This document shows, piece by piece, positions 34,766 to 42,968 of a stretch of DNA of 54,143 nt. Made by a program: the position numbers and the translations under genes. This DNA comes from an uncultured Bacteroidia bacterium (GTDB lineage Bacteria; Bacteroidota; Bacteroidia; Bacteroidales; F082). Location: contig CACZZO010000022.1 of assembly GCA_902785755.1 (NCBI GenBank), positions 1 to 54,143 on the forward strand, given 5' to 3'. The stretch's first letter is position 1, and the number at the start of each line of letters is the position of its first letter. The notes beneath the pieces are model-generated. The model had not been told where the DNA came from. It saw only the letters and a program-made list of their open reading frames with translations, and searched no databases.

Positions 34766-35122
34766 AAATTGCGAGCGATTACGAGCAAATTTCCGAGCAA
34801 AAGAGAATGTGTAATCATCGTAATAACTTGATTTTCTTTGGTGTATGTTGCTCGGAAAACTTAAAAATTGCGAGCGAATTTGCGAGCGAAAGAATCGCTT
34901 ACCTATTTAAGGCTGTCGGGAAAGATTGAAATTGGTGATAAAAAGCAATGGCAACTCAAAGAGTTCTCTCAAAAATAATTGAAGTTTGAGAGAAATCTGA
35001 GAGAAATAAAGTAATAAAACTCTTTCATTAATGTTTTGCAAGTTCTCTCCTCAAATTCCTTAACAATGCAACAAATAATAATTCATCCATAGGAATAGTT
35101 TTTCAAAAACATATCAATAGAA
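34766..35122. repeat. Intergenic region with three decayed repeat blocks
   Basis: Blocks start at 34751 and, exactly 100 bp later, 34851 (both CTCGGAAAA, then TGAAAATTGCGAGCGA-like sequence), with a more diverged third near 34964 where the GCTCG/CGAGC words become TTCTC/GAGAG. Each block combines one word with its reverse complement. A frame at 34744-34929 reads through the first two but is not convincing as a gene. The rest of the gap shows nothing recognisable. Confidence 0.5.
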
Positions 35123-36079
35123 TTAAATGAAATTCTTTACTGTCCCTGGGAACGGCCTCATAAACGTCTTAGGGAACGGCGTTTCAAACTCCATGTCTTG
35201 TTTCTTGAAGGGATGATGGAAGCAAAGTTTGTAGGCGTGCAAACACAGGCGGCCCAAGGAGTTGTCGTAAGCATCGGTGCCTTGAGGTTGTTTGTAAGCC
35301 GAAGTGCCATACTTCGGGTCGCCTACTACGGGATGCCCAATGTCGGCCATGTGGACACGGATTTGGTTCTTGCGGCCAGTTTCCAATTGCAACTCTAACA
35401 GGGAATACTTCGGGGTGGAATATAGGGTTTTGTAATAGGTTTGCGCAAACTTCCCGCCATTGTCGGTGGGGCTGGAGTAGGTGATGAAAGCCTTGTTGTC
35501 CTTCAGCCACGATTCCACCATGCCTTCCTTTTTCTCCACGCAGCCGCACACCACTGCCACATAACGGCGGTCGTAGACGGTGTTTTTCCAGTCTTCCTCA
35601 AATGTTAAGGCCACTTCCTTGCTTTTCGCAAAGAGCATCAGGCCGCTGGTGTCGCGGTCGAGGCGGTGGATGGTGTGGGCGCGGCAACGTTGTTGTGTGT
35701 AGATAAAATATTGGTTCAGAATACTTTGTGCTGTTTCTTTTTCCTTGGTGGGGCTGTTGGTGAGCAGACCTTCCTTCTTGTCGATGACCAAAAGGTACTT
35801 GTCCTCATAGATGATGTTCAGCCACGGGCTGCGGAAGCGTTCCTTGGCGGTAGGTTTCCCGATTTCGACGACCATGCCGGGTTCGAGGGCAAAGTCAAAT
35901 TGAGTGGTGCGCTTGCCGTCGACGCTGACGACCTTGTTGGCCAACATGTTTTTCACCTTGTTCCTACTGATGCCGTCCAATTTCCTCATCAGGAATTCCA
36001 TCAGTTTGGATTCCTCTGTCACGTTGAATTTCAGCGGGTTGCTTTTGCTATGGGGAGCTCTTTTGCTATCTTTTTTCAT
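35123..36079 (-). CDS. RluA-family RNA pseudouridine synthase with S4 domain
   Basis: The 318-residue protein has an N-terminal S4 RNA-binding domain (about 22-85: FLMRKLDGISRNKVKNMLAN) and the RluA catalytic domain (about 90-310) with the signature HTIHRLDRDTSGLMLFAKS containing the catalytic aspartate, plus RVHMADIGHPVVGDPKYG. RluA/RluC/RluD enzymes modify uridines in 23S rRNA or tRNA; the exact target cannot be read from sequence. The N-terminal 20 residues are lysine-rich. It is co-directional with dnaB, which lies 45 bases upstream. Confidence 0.92.
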   Translation of the reverse strand: MKKDSKRAPHSKSNPLKFNVTEESKLMEFLMRKLDGISRNKVKNMLANKVVSVDGKRTTQFDFALEPGMVVEIGKPTAKERFRSPWLNIIYEDKYLLVIDKKEGLLTNSPTKEKETAQSILNQYFIYTQQRCRAHTIHRLDRDTSGLMLFAKSKEVALTFEEDWKNTVYDRRYVAVVCGCVEKKEGMVESWLKDNKAFITYSSPTDNGGKFAQTYYKTLYSTPKYSLLELQLETGRKNQIRVHMADIGHPVVGDPKYGTSAYKQPQGTDAYDNSLGRLCLHAYKLCFHHPFKKQDMEFETPFPKTFMRPFPGTVKNFI

Positions 36080-36124
36080 CGAATCTTAAGTCTGTATAAT
36101 AAATTTTAAATTTTCAATCTTGAA

Positions 36125-37681
36125 TTAGAACGGTACTTGTTCGTCGGAGGTGATGGAAGGATAGGAGGTCATGCCCTCGTCGTCATTCATCTTTGAGCCG
36201 ATGACCAAAGGTTGGCTATCGAACTGGTTGTTAGGGCCAATGGTAGTAAAATTGCTATTGTCGAAGCCCTGCTCAAACTCTTCAAAACGAGCGTATTGAC
36301 CAACGAAACGCAGTTCCACTTCGCCTAATTTGCCGTTACGGTGCTTGGCAATGTCGATGATGGTGTAGCCCTTGGGCTTGTCCTCAGCATCCACGCCATC
36401 TTTGTAATACTCAGGACGATAGATGAACATCACCATATCGGCGTCCTGCTCGATGGCACCCGATTCGCGCAAGTCGGAAAGGATGGGCTTTTTTGATCCG
36501 GGACGTTGCTCCACACTACGGCTGAGTTGCGAAAGGGCCAAAACAGGGATTTCCAACTCCTTGGCCAAACTCTTCAATGAGCGCGAGATGGTACTGATTT
36601 CCTGCTCACGGTTGAGTCCTTTGTCGCCTTTTGCTGTCATAAGTTGCAGATAATCAATGAAAACCATCTGAATATCATGCTGCTGCTTCAGTCTGCGGCA
36701 CTTGGCGCGGAGTTCAAAAATGGACAATTGCGGCGTGTCGTCAATGAAGATGGGCGCATCGGTGAGCGGTGTGACTTTCGTGTTCAGCTGCTGCCATTCG
36801 TATTCGGCCAAGTCGCCGGAGCGGAGTTTGTCGGCAGTGAGTGATGTTTCGGTCGAAATCAGTCGCGTAACCAATTGAACAGAGGACATTTCCAAGGAGA
36901 AAAAGGCAATCGGCCTGTTGAAATTGACGGCGGCATTGCGGGCTAAATTCAGCGCAAAAGCCGTCTTACCCATGCTGGGACGCGCGGCCAAAATGATGAG
37001 GTCCGACTTCTGCCAGCCTTGTGTGATGCGGTCGAGTTCGGTGTAGCCCGACGGCACGCCGCGCAGCTTGTTGTCGGCGTTTTTGGCGTTTTGGATTTCC
37101 TTAATTGCCTTGCTTACAAGGTCTTGCATCGAGTCGTAACTCCGGCGTAGGTTGTTCTCGCTGATTTGGAAAAGGTTGTTTTCAGCCTTGTCTAAAAGGT
37201 CGAAAACATCGGCAGTGTCTTCAAAAGCCTCGTGAATCATGTCGGAAGAAATCAGAATCAGTTGACGCTGAATGTGTTTCTGCATGATGATGCGGGCATG
37301 ATACTCGATGTTGGCCGCCGAAACCACGCGGTTGGTGAGTTTCGAGATGTAGTAGGCACCGCCCACCATTTCCAACTCGCCCCGTTGCTTCAGTTCGTTG
37401 GTAACAGTCAGAATGTCAATGGGTTCAGACTTTCCGAAAAGGGCCTTGATGGCGGCGAAAATCTTCTGGTGCTTGTCCAAATAGAAGGCTTCGGGCGACA
37501 AAATATCGATGACTTCGTTGACGGCTTCCTTCTCCAACATAAGGGCACCGAGCACCACTTCCTCAAGGTCGGTGGCTTGCGGAGGGATACGCCCCTGAGT
37601 AGCAAACACTTGCTCTGGAGTCATCAAGTTTCGTTTTGCGGCATCGCCGAATGGACGGCGCGTTATAGTATCGTTGGGCAT
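36125..37681 (-). CDS. dnaB: Replicative DNA helicase DnaB
   Basis: Start placed at ATG 37681 (518 residues). Two longer starts (37714, 37738) lie upstream of, or right next to, the -7 element TAATTTTG at 37702-37709 and so would precede the transcript start. The N-terminal domain (about 25-125: PPQATDLEEVVLGALMLEKE) is followed by the RecA-like motor (about 175-445) with Walker A AARPSMGKTAFALN, MVFIDYLQLMTA and ALSQLSRSVEQRPGSKKP. DnaB unwinds DNA at the replication fork and is loaded at the origin. The C-terminal 70 residues are acidic and flexible. No origin signs are seen nearby. Confidence 0.95.
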   Translation of the reverse strand: MPNDTITRRPFGDAAKRNLMTPEQVFATQGRIPPQATDLEEVVLGALMLEKEAVNEVIDILSPEAFYLDKHQKIFAAIKALFGKSEPIDILTVTNELKQRGELEMVGGAYYISKLTNRVVSAANIEYHARIIMQKHIQRQLILISSDMIHEAFEDTADVFDLLDKAENNLFQISENNLRRSYDSMQDLVSKAIKEIQNAKNADNKLRGVPSGYTELDRITQGWQKSDLIILAARPSMGKTAFALNLARNAAVNFNRPIAFFSLEMSSVQLVTRLISTETSLTADKLRSGDLAEYEWQQLNTKVTPLTDAPIFIDDTPQLSIFELRAKCRRLKQQHDIQMVFIDYLQLMTAKGDKGLNREQEISTISRSLKSLAKELEIPVLALSQLSRSVEQRPGSKKPILSDLRESGAIEQDADMVMFIYRPEYYKDGVDAEDKPKGYTIIDIAKHRNGKLGEVELRFVGQYARFEEFEQGFDNSNFTTIGPNNQFDSQPLVIGSKMNDDEGMTSYPSITSDEQVPF

Positions 37682-37755
37682 GATTTTTCTGTTTTGGACG
37701 GCAAAATTAAGCATTATTTCCCGACCCTTCCGAAGCAATTCAAGGAAGTTATCAA

Positions 37756-39162
37756 CTACTTGAAAAGGTGTTGATAAGTTTTTGCAACGATTTCATTCTC
37801 AGCGATTAAGTCTTCTCGCGCTTGTTGATAACCTATGAGGTCGTTGCTGGTGGCTTCGAGGATGATTCGGCTGTGTTCGAACAGTTTGGCTTCGCTAAAA
37901 AGTGCCGTTTCAATGCGTTGCAATGTCAAGCCGCGCTTGATGGCCGGATGGTAGAATTGGGCCGATTGAAGCACATCGAAGAGATTGAAGACCTTGTAGC
38001 CGACCTCTTTGTTTTGGATGATTTCGTGGCGGAGTAGGGTAGTGGTGAGGTTTTGCGGCGTGAAGCATACAATCTGCTCATAATGAGAGAGTTTCTCAAT
38101 GAGAAGGCCGATGGCGTTTTTCCAAAGTCCTTGATTTTCAAAGCAATCCCAAACGAATTTTCCGTCGGATTCATGCTCGCCTTGCAGGGCAAAGGCCAAA
38201 ATCAACTCCTCGTAAGGTTTCGTTCCGTCAAGTTCAGGCACGGCTGGACGGTGCAAAAGCAGGTTCAAGTAGGCGATGGATTTGGGTTTGGGCTGTGGAG
38301 CCAACGAGTAAAGTGTCTTGTAATCAATGTAGTACGATTTGGTTTCCAGAGCCTCAATTTGGTGTGCTTCCAGTGAATTTGGGTCAAGTTGTTGGAGCAT
38401 CTTGGCGTTGGAATTCACGCCGTTGAAGTAGTTTTGGAACAAGGTTTCGTCATCGATGGCCGTTGTGAAAAGGAAACTATTTTTCGGGACCAATTTCCAG
38501 CAATGTCCTTGAAAATCACAAGGATAAGGATTGTTGCATTGCGTCCCGATATTGACCAAGGGCGAATGGGGCAGGGCGACCACTTTTTTCAACCGTTCCA
38601 CATTTTCCTTGACAAATGCCTCACGCTCAATGACATATTCCATCACCGACTCCAACTTGAACAACTGTTTCACATCAATCGGGCCATTTTTCACATAATC
38701 GGCGTTGAGGTACATCAGTTTGAAGTCGCTCAGCGGCACTCCGCAACCGTGCAGCACATAATATTGAAGCGCGGCATCATTATAATAGGTGTCGCTGAGG
38801 CGCAACGAACTCTTCACCTCCACGGCCAACCATCGGTCACCTTCGCGAACGAGCATATCGAGCATGATGAGCGTGTCATTGTACTGAAAAACAGCCTCAT
38901 ACATCACATTGATTTCGGGATTGCTGAGGTTGGCCCAAGTTTCCGCCACCTTCTTCGGGAATTGCGATGGCGAATTGGGCGACATGTCAACGCCATTTGG
39001 AAAATACTCATGTGCCAGCACGCCCACATCCGTACCGCGCTGAAACTTAGCCCTTTGCTCAATGCTGAGCTTGTCGCGCAAATAAGGGTGCTTTTTCTGC
39101 ATGTACAAGGCCTTTTCGCATTGTAACCCCTTGATATATGTGGATTTGGAGAGAATGTGCAT
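37756..39162 (-). CDS. DUF2779 protein with Cas4/RecB-like nuclease domain
   Basis: From ATG 39162 (2 bases after the stop of the exonuclease gene) the product has 468 residues; the longer frame upstream overlaps that gene. The N-terminal half resembles Cas4/RecB nucleases: first cysteine in KGLQCEKALYMQKKHP, the PD-(D/E)XK core LAVEVKSSLRLSDTYYNDAALQYY, and a later cysteine cluster GTQCNNPYPCDFQGHCW that could bind an iron-sulphur cluster. The C-terminal half is the DUF2779 region, predicted RNase H-like in other members (FVWDCFENQGLW). No CRISPR genes are nearby; a DNA-repair or DNA-processing role with the neighbouring exonuclease is likely. Confidence 0.78.
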   Translation of the reverse strand: MHILSKSTYIKGLQCEKALYMQKKHPYLRDKLSIEQRAKFQRGTDVGVLAHEYFPNGVDMSPNSPSQFPKKVAETWANLSNPEINVMYEAVFQYNDTLIMLDMLVREGDRWLAVEVKSSLRLSDTYYNDAALQYYVLHGCGVPLSDFKLMYLNADYVKNGPIDVKQLFKLESVMEYVIEREAFVKENVERLKKVVALPHSPLVNIGTQCNNPYPCDFQGHCWKLVPKNSFLFTTAIDDETLFQNYFNGVNSNAKMLQQLDPNSLEAHQIEALETKSYYIDYKTLYSLAPQPKPKSIAYLNLLLHRPAVPELDGTKPYEELILAFALQGEHESDGKFVWDCFENQGLWKNAIGLLIEKLSHYEQIVCFTPQNLTTTLLRHEIIQNKEVGYKVFNLFDVLQSAQFYHPAIKRGLTLQRIETALFSEAKLFEHSRIILEATSNDLIGYQQAREDLIAENEIVAKTYQHLFK

Positions 39163-39164
39163 GG

Positions 39165-39869
39165 TCAGTTGGTGTAGTCGACGCAGTCTTCGGTGATGAG
39201 TGGCAAGTAGTTGAAGCGGCGCATGAGTTGGGCGACGGCCAAAACGTCTTTCTGGCAATAGATTTTGATGCGTTCAAGGTCATTTTCCTGCCAATAAACG
39301 CGCCCCACCTCGCTCCCGTTGATGTCGTCCTTGGGCGTTGGAATGTCCAAAACGGCGCAAAGCAAGTCCAAGGAAGTGTAACTTTTGTAGTCGCCGAATT
39401 TCCAGAGTTCCATCGTGTCTATGAAGTTGGTTTCCCACGGTTTCTTTCCCGCAACTTGCAGTATGCGAGGGATTTGTATGCCATTGATGAGCATCCTTCG
39501 GGCAATGTATGGGAAGTCGAATTCTTTGCCGTTGTGGGCGCAAAGTTGGGCATCGGGCGTGTCATAGTAGCGGCTCAGCATATTGGCGAAATCAGTGAGC
39601 AAGGCCTTCTCGTCGTGACCGTAAAACGACTTCAGGCGAAAGCGTTGGTCGTTGAAGAAACCCACTGAAATACAGACGATTTTGCCAAATTCTGCATAGA
39701 TGGCGGCACGGTCGTAAAGCGATTCGGGCGTGGCGTTTTCGTCGCCCTTGCCGATTTGCTCTGCTTTATGCGCCCAAAGTTTTTGCATCCGCTCTGAGAG
39801 TTGGTCGAAAGTTTTCTCGTGCGAAACGGTCTCGATGTCAAGAAAGAGGGTTTTGGAGAAGTCTGTCAT
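39165..39869 (-). CDS. PolB-like DEDDy 3'-5' exonuclease
   Basis: The 234-residue protein shows the three exonuclease motifs of the predicted PolB-like family: FLDIETVSHE (Exo I, about 8-17), LCAHNGKEFDFPYIARR (Exo II) and YCQKDVLAVAQL (Exo III, with Y and D spaced as in DEDDy enzymes). It should remove nucleotides from 3' ends of DNA or RNA. It is translated just ahead of the Cas4-like DUF2779 gene (2-base gap), so the two nucleases probably work in one process. The family is widespread as a stand-alone protein in Bacteroidota. Confidence 0.88.
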   Translation of the reverse strand: MTDFSKTLFLDIETVSHEKTFDQLSERMQKLWAHKAEQIGKGDENATPESLYDRAAIYAEFGKIVCISVGFFNDQRFRLKSFYGHDEKALLTDFANMLSRYYDTPDAQLCAHNGKEFDFPYIARRMLINGIQIPRILQVAGKKPWETNFIDTMELWKFGDYKSYTSLDLLCAVLDIPTPKDDINGSEVGRVYWQENDLERIKIYCQKDVLAVAQLMRRFNYLPLITEDCVDYTN

Positions 39870-39913
39870 GGCAGTTGTCAGTTTTAGTTGTTTAATTGTT
39901 CAGTTGTCGCTTA

Positions 39914-39944
39914 GCGTCATCGCGAGGAACGAAGCGATCCAGAT
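39914..39944 (+). repeat. Dispersed intergenic repeat (GTCATCGCGAGGAACG type)
   Basis: The unit contains CATCGCGAGGAACGAAGCG followed by ATCC, with a small stem ATCGC (39919-39923) and GCGAT (39934-39938). Near-identical units are known as scattered intergenic repeats in many unrelated bacterial genomes and often give the spurious peptide VIARNEAIQ. Only one copy is in this window. Confidence 0.6.
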
Positions 39945-39950
39945 ATGAAT

Positions 39951-40229
39951 CTATCTAATTTCTTGAAAATCATTATATTTCCCAGTCGATTCAATTGCCT
40001 CAATCTTCATGTCGGTAATATATGAATAAGGTGTGCCCTCGCCACAAAGCAGGGTGAAGCGGTCCAAGTCCTTTTCCTCGCCCTCGGCCTCGATGTGGAC
40101 GCTGCCGTCGGCGCGGTCGTTTTCCACATAGCCGACCACATTGCATTGCAACCCGTAGCGATGCACATAACGCCGGAAACCGACATTGAACACCCGACCG
40201 TAAATCCTTATGGAATAGGCTTTTGTCAT
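39951..40229 (-). CDS. acyP: Acylphosphatase
   Basis: The 92-residue protein has the acylphosphatase motif IRIYGRVFNVGFRRYVHRYG (about 7-26), containing the catalytic arginine in VGFR, and the conserved asparagine in VGYVENDRADGSVHIEAEG. It hydrolyses acyl phosphates such as 1,3-bisphosphoglycerate or carbamoyl phosphate in the cytoplasm. The start overlaps the DUF493 stop by 4 bases, so both genes form an operon. Confidence 0.93.
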   Translation of the reverse strand: MTKAYSIRIYGRVFNVGFRRYVHRYGLQCNVVGYVENDRADGSVHIEAEGEEKDLDRFTLLCGEGTPYSYITDMKIEAIESTGKYNDFQEIR

Positions 40230-40495
40230 AGCGCAAACTTTAATCCGGGAATCTGTTTGAGCAGGGCGTAGGTCTTTTCAAGATGCTCCTTGCTCTCAAT
40301 GTCGATGTTGTAGCAATAACTGAGGTAATTGCCTTTGCCACTGCTTCTTATGTTGACGAAACTATGCACCGTCTTGCTCTCCGACAAGGCTTGGCTGATG
40401 TTTCGTTTGGCCTCTTCGTTGGGGATTTCGGCGGCGATAATCAGTTTGATGTCAAAGTTTTGCGGGTAGATGACTTGTTTTTTGGGGTCTGTCAT
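40226..40495 (-). CDS. DUF493 (YbeD-like) small protein
   Basis: With the ATG at 40495 the product has 89 residues, the usual size for DUF493/YbeD proteins. Diagnostic parts are YPQNFDIKLIIAAE at the N-terminus and SSGKGNYLSYCYNIDIESKE in the middle, ending in GLKFAL. The fold is ACT-like; function is unknown, with a regulatory role suggested from structure. A TATCTTTG element at 40520-40527 (minus) lies 25 bases upstream, which excludes the longer frame starting at 40531. It is in an operon with the acylphosphatase gene. Confidence 0.85.
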   Translation of the reverse strand: MTDPKKQVIYPQNFDIKLIIAAEIPNEEAKRNISQALSESKTVHSFVNIRSSGKGNYLSYCYNIDIESKEHLEKTYALLKQIPGLKFAL

Positions 40496-40578
40496 GCTAA
40501 GTCGTTGTTTTTCTTGCAGCAAAGATAACACTATTTCTTAGACAAAAGCTCGTTTGGCCTCTTTTTTTGTTACTTGTG

Positions 40579-40608
40579 TTGGTATTCGTGGAATTTGCCG
40601 TAACTTTG
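40579..40608 (+). promoter_or_regulatory. Promoter of recQ
   Basis: TTG (40579-40581), 19-bp spacer, TAACTTTG (40601-40608). The start codon of recQ begins only 8 bases after the element, so the message would have almost no leader. Confidence 0.7.
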
Positions 40609-40616
40609 CGATTCAA

Positions 40617-42524
40617 ATGAGTGAGCTTGCCAAAACCATCTTGACCCGCTATTGGGGCTATCCTAATTTCAGGCCTTTTCAGGAAGACATTGTTGATTCC
40701 GTGATGGCAGGGAAGGACACGCTCGCGCTGCTGCCTACAGGCGGTGGCAAAAGCATTTGTTTTCAGGTTCCGACGATGGCAATGGATGGCCTATGCCTCG
40801 TCATTACACCGCTTGTCGCGTTGATGAAAGACCAAGTGGCAAACCTTGCCAAAAAAGGGATTCCCGCTGCGGCCATCTATTCGGGTAAACACTCAGACGA
40901 AATACAATTGGCTTACAATCAGGCTGTTTACGGTCGGTTGAAGTTCCTTTATGTTTCTCCAGAACGTTTGCAAACAGATACTTTCATAGAGGCTTTGAAG
41001 CGGATGAAAGTATGCCTTTTGGCGGTCGATGAGTCGCATTGCATCTCGCAATGGGGCTATGATTTTCGTCCGCCTTACTTGAAAATTGCCGAAATCCGGC
41101 CTTATATTCCCACGACACCTGTTTTGGCCTTGACTGCAACAGCTACAGCCAAAGTGGTAGACGACATACAATTGCGCCTTGGCTTCAAACAGAAGAATGT
41201 TTTCCAAAGTAGTTTTGAGCGCAAAAATTTGACTTACAATGTTTTCCATGACGCTGACAAATACGGCATGTTGCGCCGCAAGCTGGAGGCCATGACGGAA
41301 GGCAGTGCCATCGTGTATGTGCGCAACCGCAAGCGCACGCAAGTCATTGCGGACTGGCTCAATTCGGTGGGCGTTTTGGCGACGTATTATCATGCTGGTT
41401 TGGACACAAAGACGCGCGACGAAAGGCAAGACTTTTGGATGAAAGGCAAAGTGAAAGTCATCGTGGCGACCAACGCTTTCGGCATGGGCATCGACAAGCC
41501 TGATGTGCGCCTCGTCGTCCACATGGACCTGCCAGACAGCATCGAGGCATATTTTCAGGAAGCAGGTCGGGCAGGCCGCGACCTGAAGCCTTCAGAGGCC
41601 ATACTTTTGGTTTCGCCTGCCGACATCAAGAAATTGCAGGACGACTTGACGCAATCTTTCCCAGAACTTGACCGCATCAAGTTGATTTACAATGCCTTGG
41701 GAAACTATTTCAATATTCCCGTTGGAGCAGGGGAGAATGTTTCCTATCCATTGGTAATCAGCGAGTTTGCAAAGCATTATGGGTTTTCGGTCTTGGAAGT
41801 GTTCCACACACTGAAAATCCTTGAAAAAGAGGGATTTCTCATCCTTTCCGACAGTTTCGACGAACCTTCCAAGGTGATGATAAAGGCTTCGCGTGACGAA
41901 ATTTACGGTTTCCAAGTCAATAATCCGCAATTTAGTGAGTTGATTAAGTGTATGTTGCGCTCGCTGCCGGGCTTGATGACCGATTTCGTGAAAATCAATG
42001 AGGAAGTGTTGGCGAAAAGAGTGGGAGTTCCGTTGGAAAAACTACAGAAGCAACTGAAGACTTTGGACAATTACCATTTTTTGACTTACCTTCCGCGAAA
42101 CGACAAGCCGCAAGTGCTTTTTCTTTCGGAATTTGTTGACACAAAGCATTTTAATCTTTCCAAAGAGAATTACCATAGTAGGAAAAAGGATGCCGAAGCG
42201 CGGGTGAAGGCTGTCATTGACTTCGTGAACAACGATGAGGAATGTCGTAGTGTGCAGTTGTTGCGCTATTTTAACGAAGAAACCTGCCGGACTTGTGGCC
42301 AATGTGATGTGTGCCAGAAGCAAGGCAAAAACCGCGTTCCATACGGGACGATTGAGGAGAAATTGAGAAGCGTGATGCGCGAAGAGAGTCAATCGGTGCG
42401 CGAGGTGTTGTCGAAATGTGGAGAATATGATGATGCTAAAGTGTTGGATTCCATTCGGTTTCTTATCGACAGCGGCGTGATTCAGATGGATGGCGAGGGC
42501 AAGATGAAGCGCAAGGGGAAATAA
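40617..42524 (+). CDS. recQ: ATP-dependent DNA helicase, RecQ family
   Basis: Start set at ATG 40617; the in-frame extension to 40554 lies within the promoter. The 635-residue protein has Walker A LLPTGGGKSICFQ (Lys45), the RecQ DExH box and aromatic loop VDESHCISQWGYDFRPPYL (about 136-154), motif VI QEAGRAGRDLKPSEA, an RQC-like winged helix and a zinc-type cysteine group near the end (ETCRTCGQCDVCQ). The HRDC domain of E. coli RecQ is not recognisable; a short winged-helix tail is found instead, as in other Bacteroidota RecQ forms. Role: unwinding of recombination and repair intermediates. Confidence 0.93.
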   Translation: MSELAKTILTRYWGYPNFRPFQEDIVDSVMAGKDTLALLPTGGGKSICFQVPTMAMDGLCLVITPLVALMKDQVANLAKKGIPAAAIYSGKHSDEIQLAYNQAVYGRLKFLYVSPERLQTDTFIEALKRMKVCLLAVDESHCISQWGYDFRPPYLKIAEIRPYIPTTPVLALTATATAKVVDDIQLRLGFKQKNVFQSSFERKNLTYNVFHDADKYGMLRRKLEAMTEGSAIVYVRNRKRTQVIADWLNSVGVLATYYHAGLDTKTRDERQDFWMKGKVKVIVATNAFGMGIDKPDVRLVVHMDLPDSIEAYFQEAGRAGRDLKPSEAILLVSPADIKKLQDDLTQSFPELDRIKLIYNALGNYFNIPVGAGENVSYPLVISEFAKHYGFSVLEVFHTLKILEKEGFLILSDSFDEPSKVMIKASRDEIYGFQVNNPQFSELIKCMLRSLPGLMTDFVKINEEVLAKRVGVPLEKLQKQLKTLDNYHFLTYLPRNDKPQVLFLSEFVDTKHFNLSKENYHSRKKDAEARVKAVIDFVNNDEECRSVQLLRYFNEETCRTCGQCDVCQKQGKNRVPYGTIEEKLRSVMREESQSVREVLSKCGEYDDAKVLDSIRFLIDSGVIQMDGEGKMKRKGK

Positions 42525-42526
42525 AA

Positions 42527-42552
42527 AAAGCCGTCAGCAATGTGACGGCTTT
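42527..42552 (-). terminator. Bidirectional terminator between recQ and the HU gene
   Basis: Perfect 10-bp stem AAAGCCGTCA (42527-42536) and TGACGGCTTT (42543-42552) with a 6-base loop. On the minus strand it is followed by seven T in total, serving the HU gene; on the plus strand it has a shorter T stretch and may also end recQ. Confidence 0.88.
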
Positions 42553-42570
42553 GGTTTCACTCTTGTTCTC

Positions 42571-42834
42571 TTATTTCAGAATGTCCTTTGCGGGTTTGAA
42601 TCTGACGATTTTCTTCGCATCGATTTTAATGGTCTTACCCGTTCTGGGGTTACGGCCTTCTCTGGCAGGACGTTCAGTCACGCCCATAGTTCCCAAACCT
42701 ACGAGGGCAATCTTGCCTCCTTTTTTCAGTTCATCTTTAGTGACATCCATCATGGCGTCAACGGCCTTTCTTGCATCAACCTTGGTCATGCCAGCTTTCT
42801 CGGCCACAGCATTGATTAATTCAATTTTATTCAT
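42571..42834 (-). CDS. hup: HU-family DNA-binding protein
   Basis: The 87-residue protein is a standard HU/IHF chain: NKIELINAVAEKAGMTKVDA at the N-terminus, the core GGKIALVGLGTMGV, and the beta-arm signature RPAREGRNPRTGKTIKI with the intercalating proline context. It binds and bends DNA as a dimer. Clear promoter at 42869-42897 and terminator at 42527-42552, so it is a single-gene transcript, probably abundant. Confidence 0.95.
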   Translation of the reverse strand: MNKIELINAVAEKAGMTKVDARKAVDAMMDVTKDELKKGGKIALVGLGTMGVTERPAREGRNPRTGKTIKIDAKKIVRFKPAKDILK

Positions 42835-42868
42835 AGTTAGTATAATTAGTGGTTAAACTTTTGCCCGA

Positions 42869-42897
42869 CAAAAATAATGTATTTTTCACACATACAA
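42869..42897 (-). promoter_or_regulatory. Promoter of the HU gene
   Basis: On the minus strand TTG (42895-42897), 18-bp spacer, TATTTTTG (42869-42876), giving a leader of about 30 bases. Confidence 0.65.
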
Positions 42898-42968
42898 GTA
42901 CTTTTGGAAAAAAAAGTGGAATTTTTTCCAAAAAAAACTAAAAAAATGCAAAAAATAGCCTATTTCGC

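Noticed and set aside
29008..35122. Integrated element with att sites at the tRNA-Leu gene
   Set aside because: No second copy of the tRNA 3' end and no integrase gene were seen in the island, so integration at this tRNA is not shown.
36125..37755. Replication origin beside dnaB
   Set aside because: No DnaA gene, no clustered DnaA boxes and no AT-rich unwinding region were seen near it.
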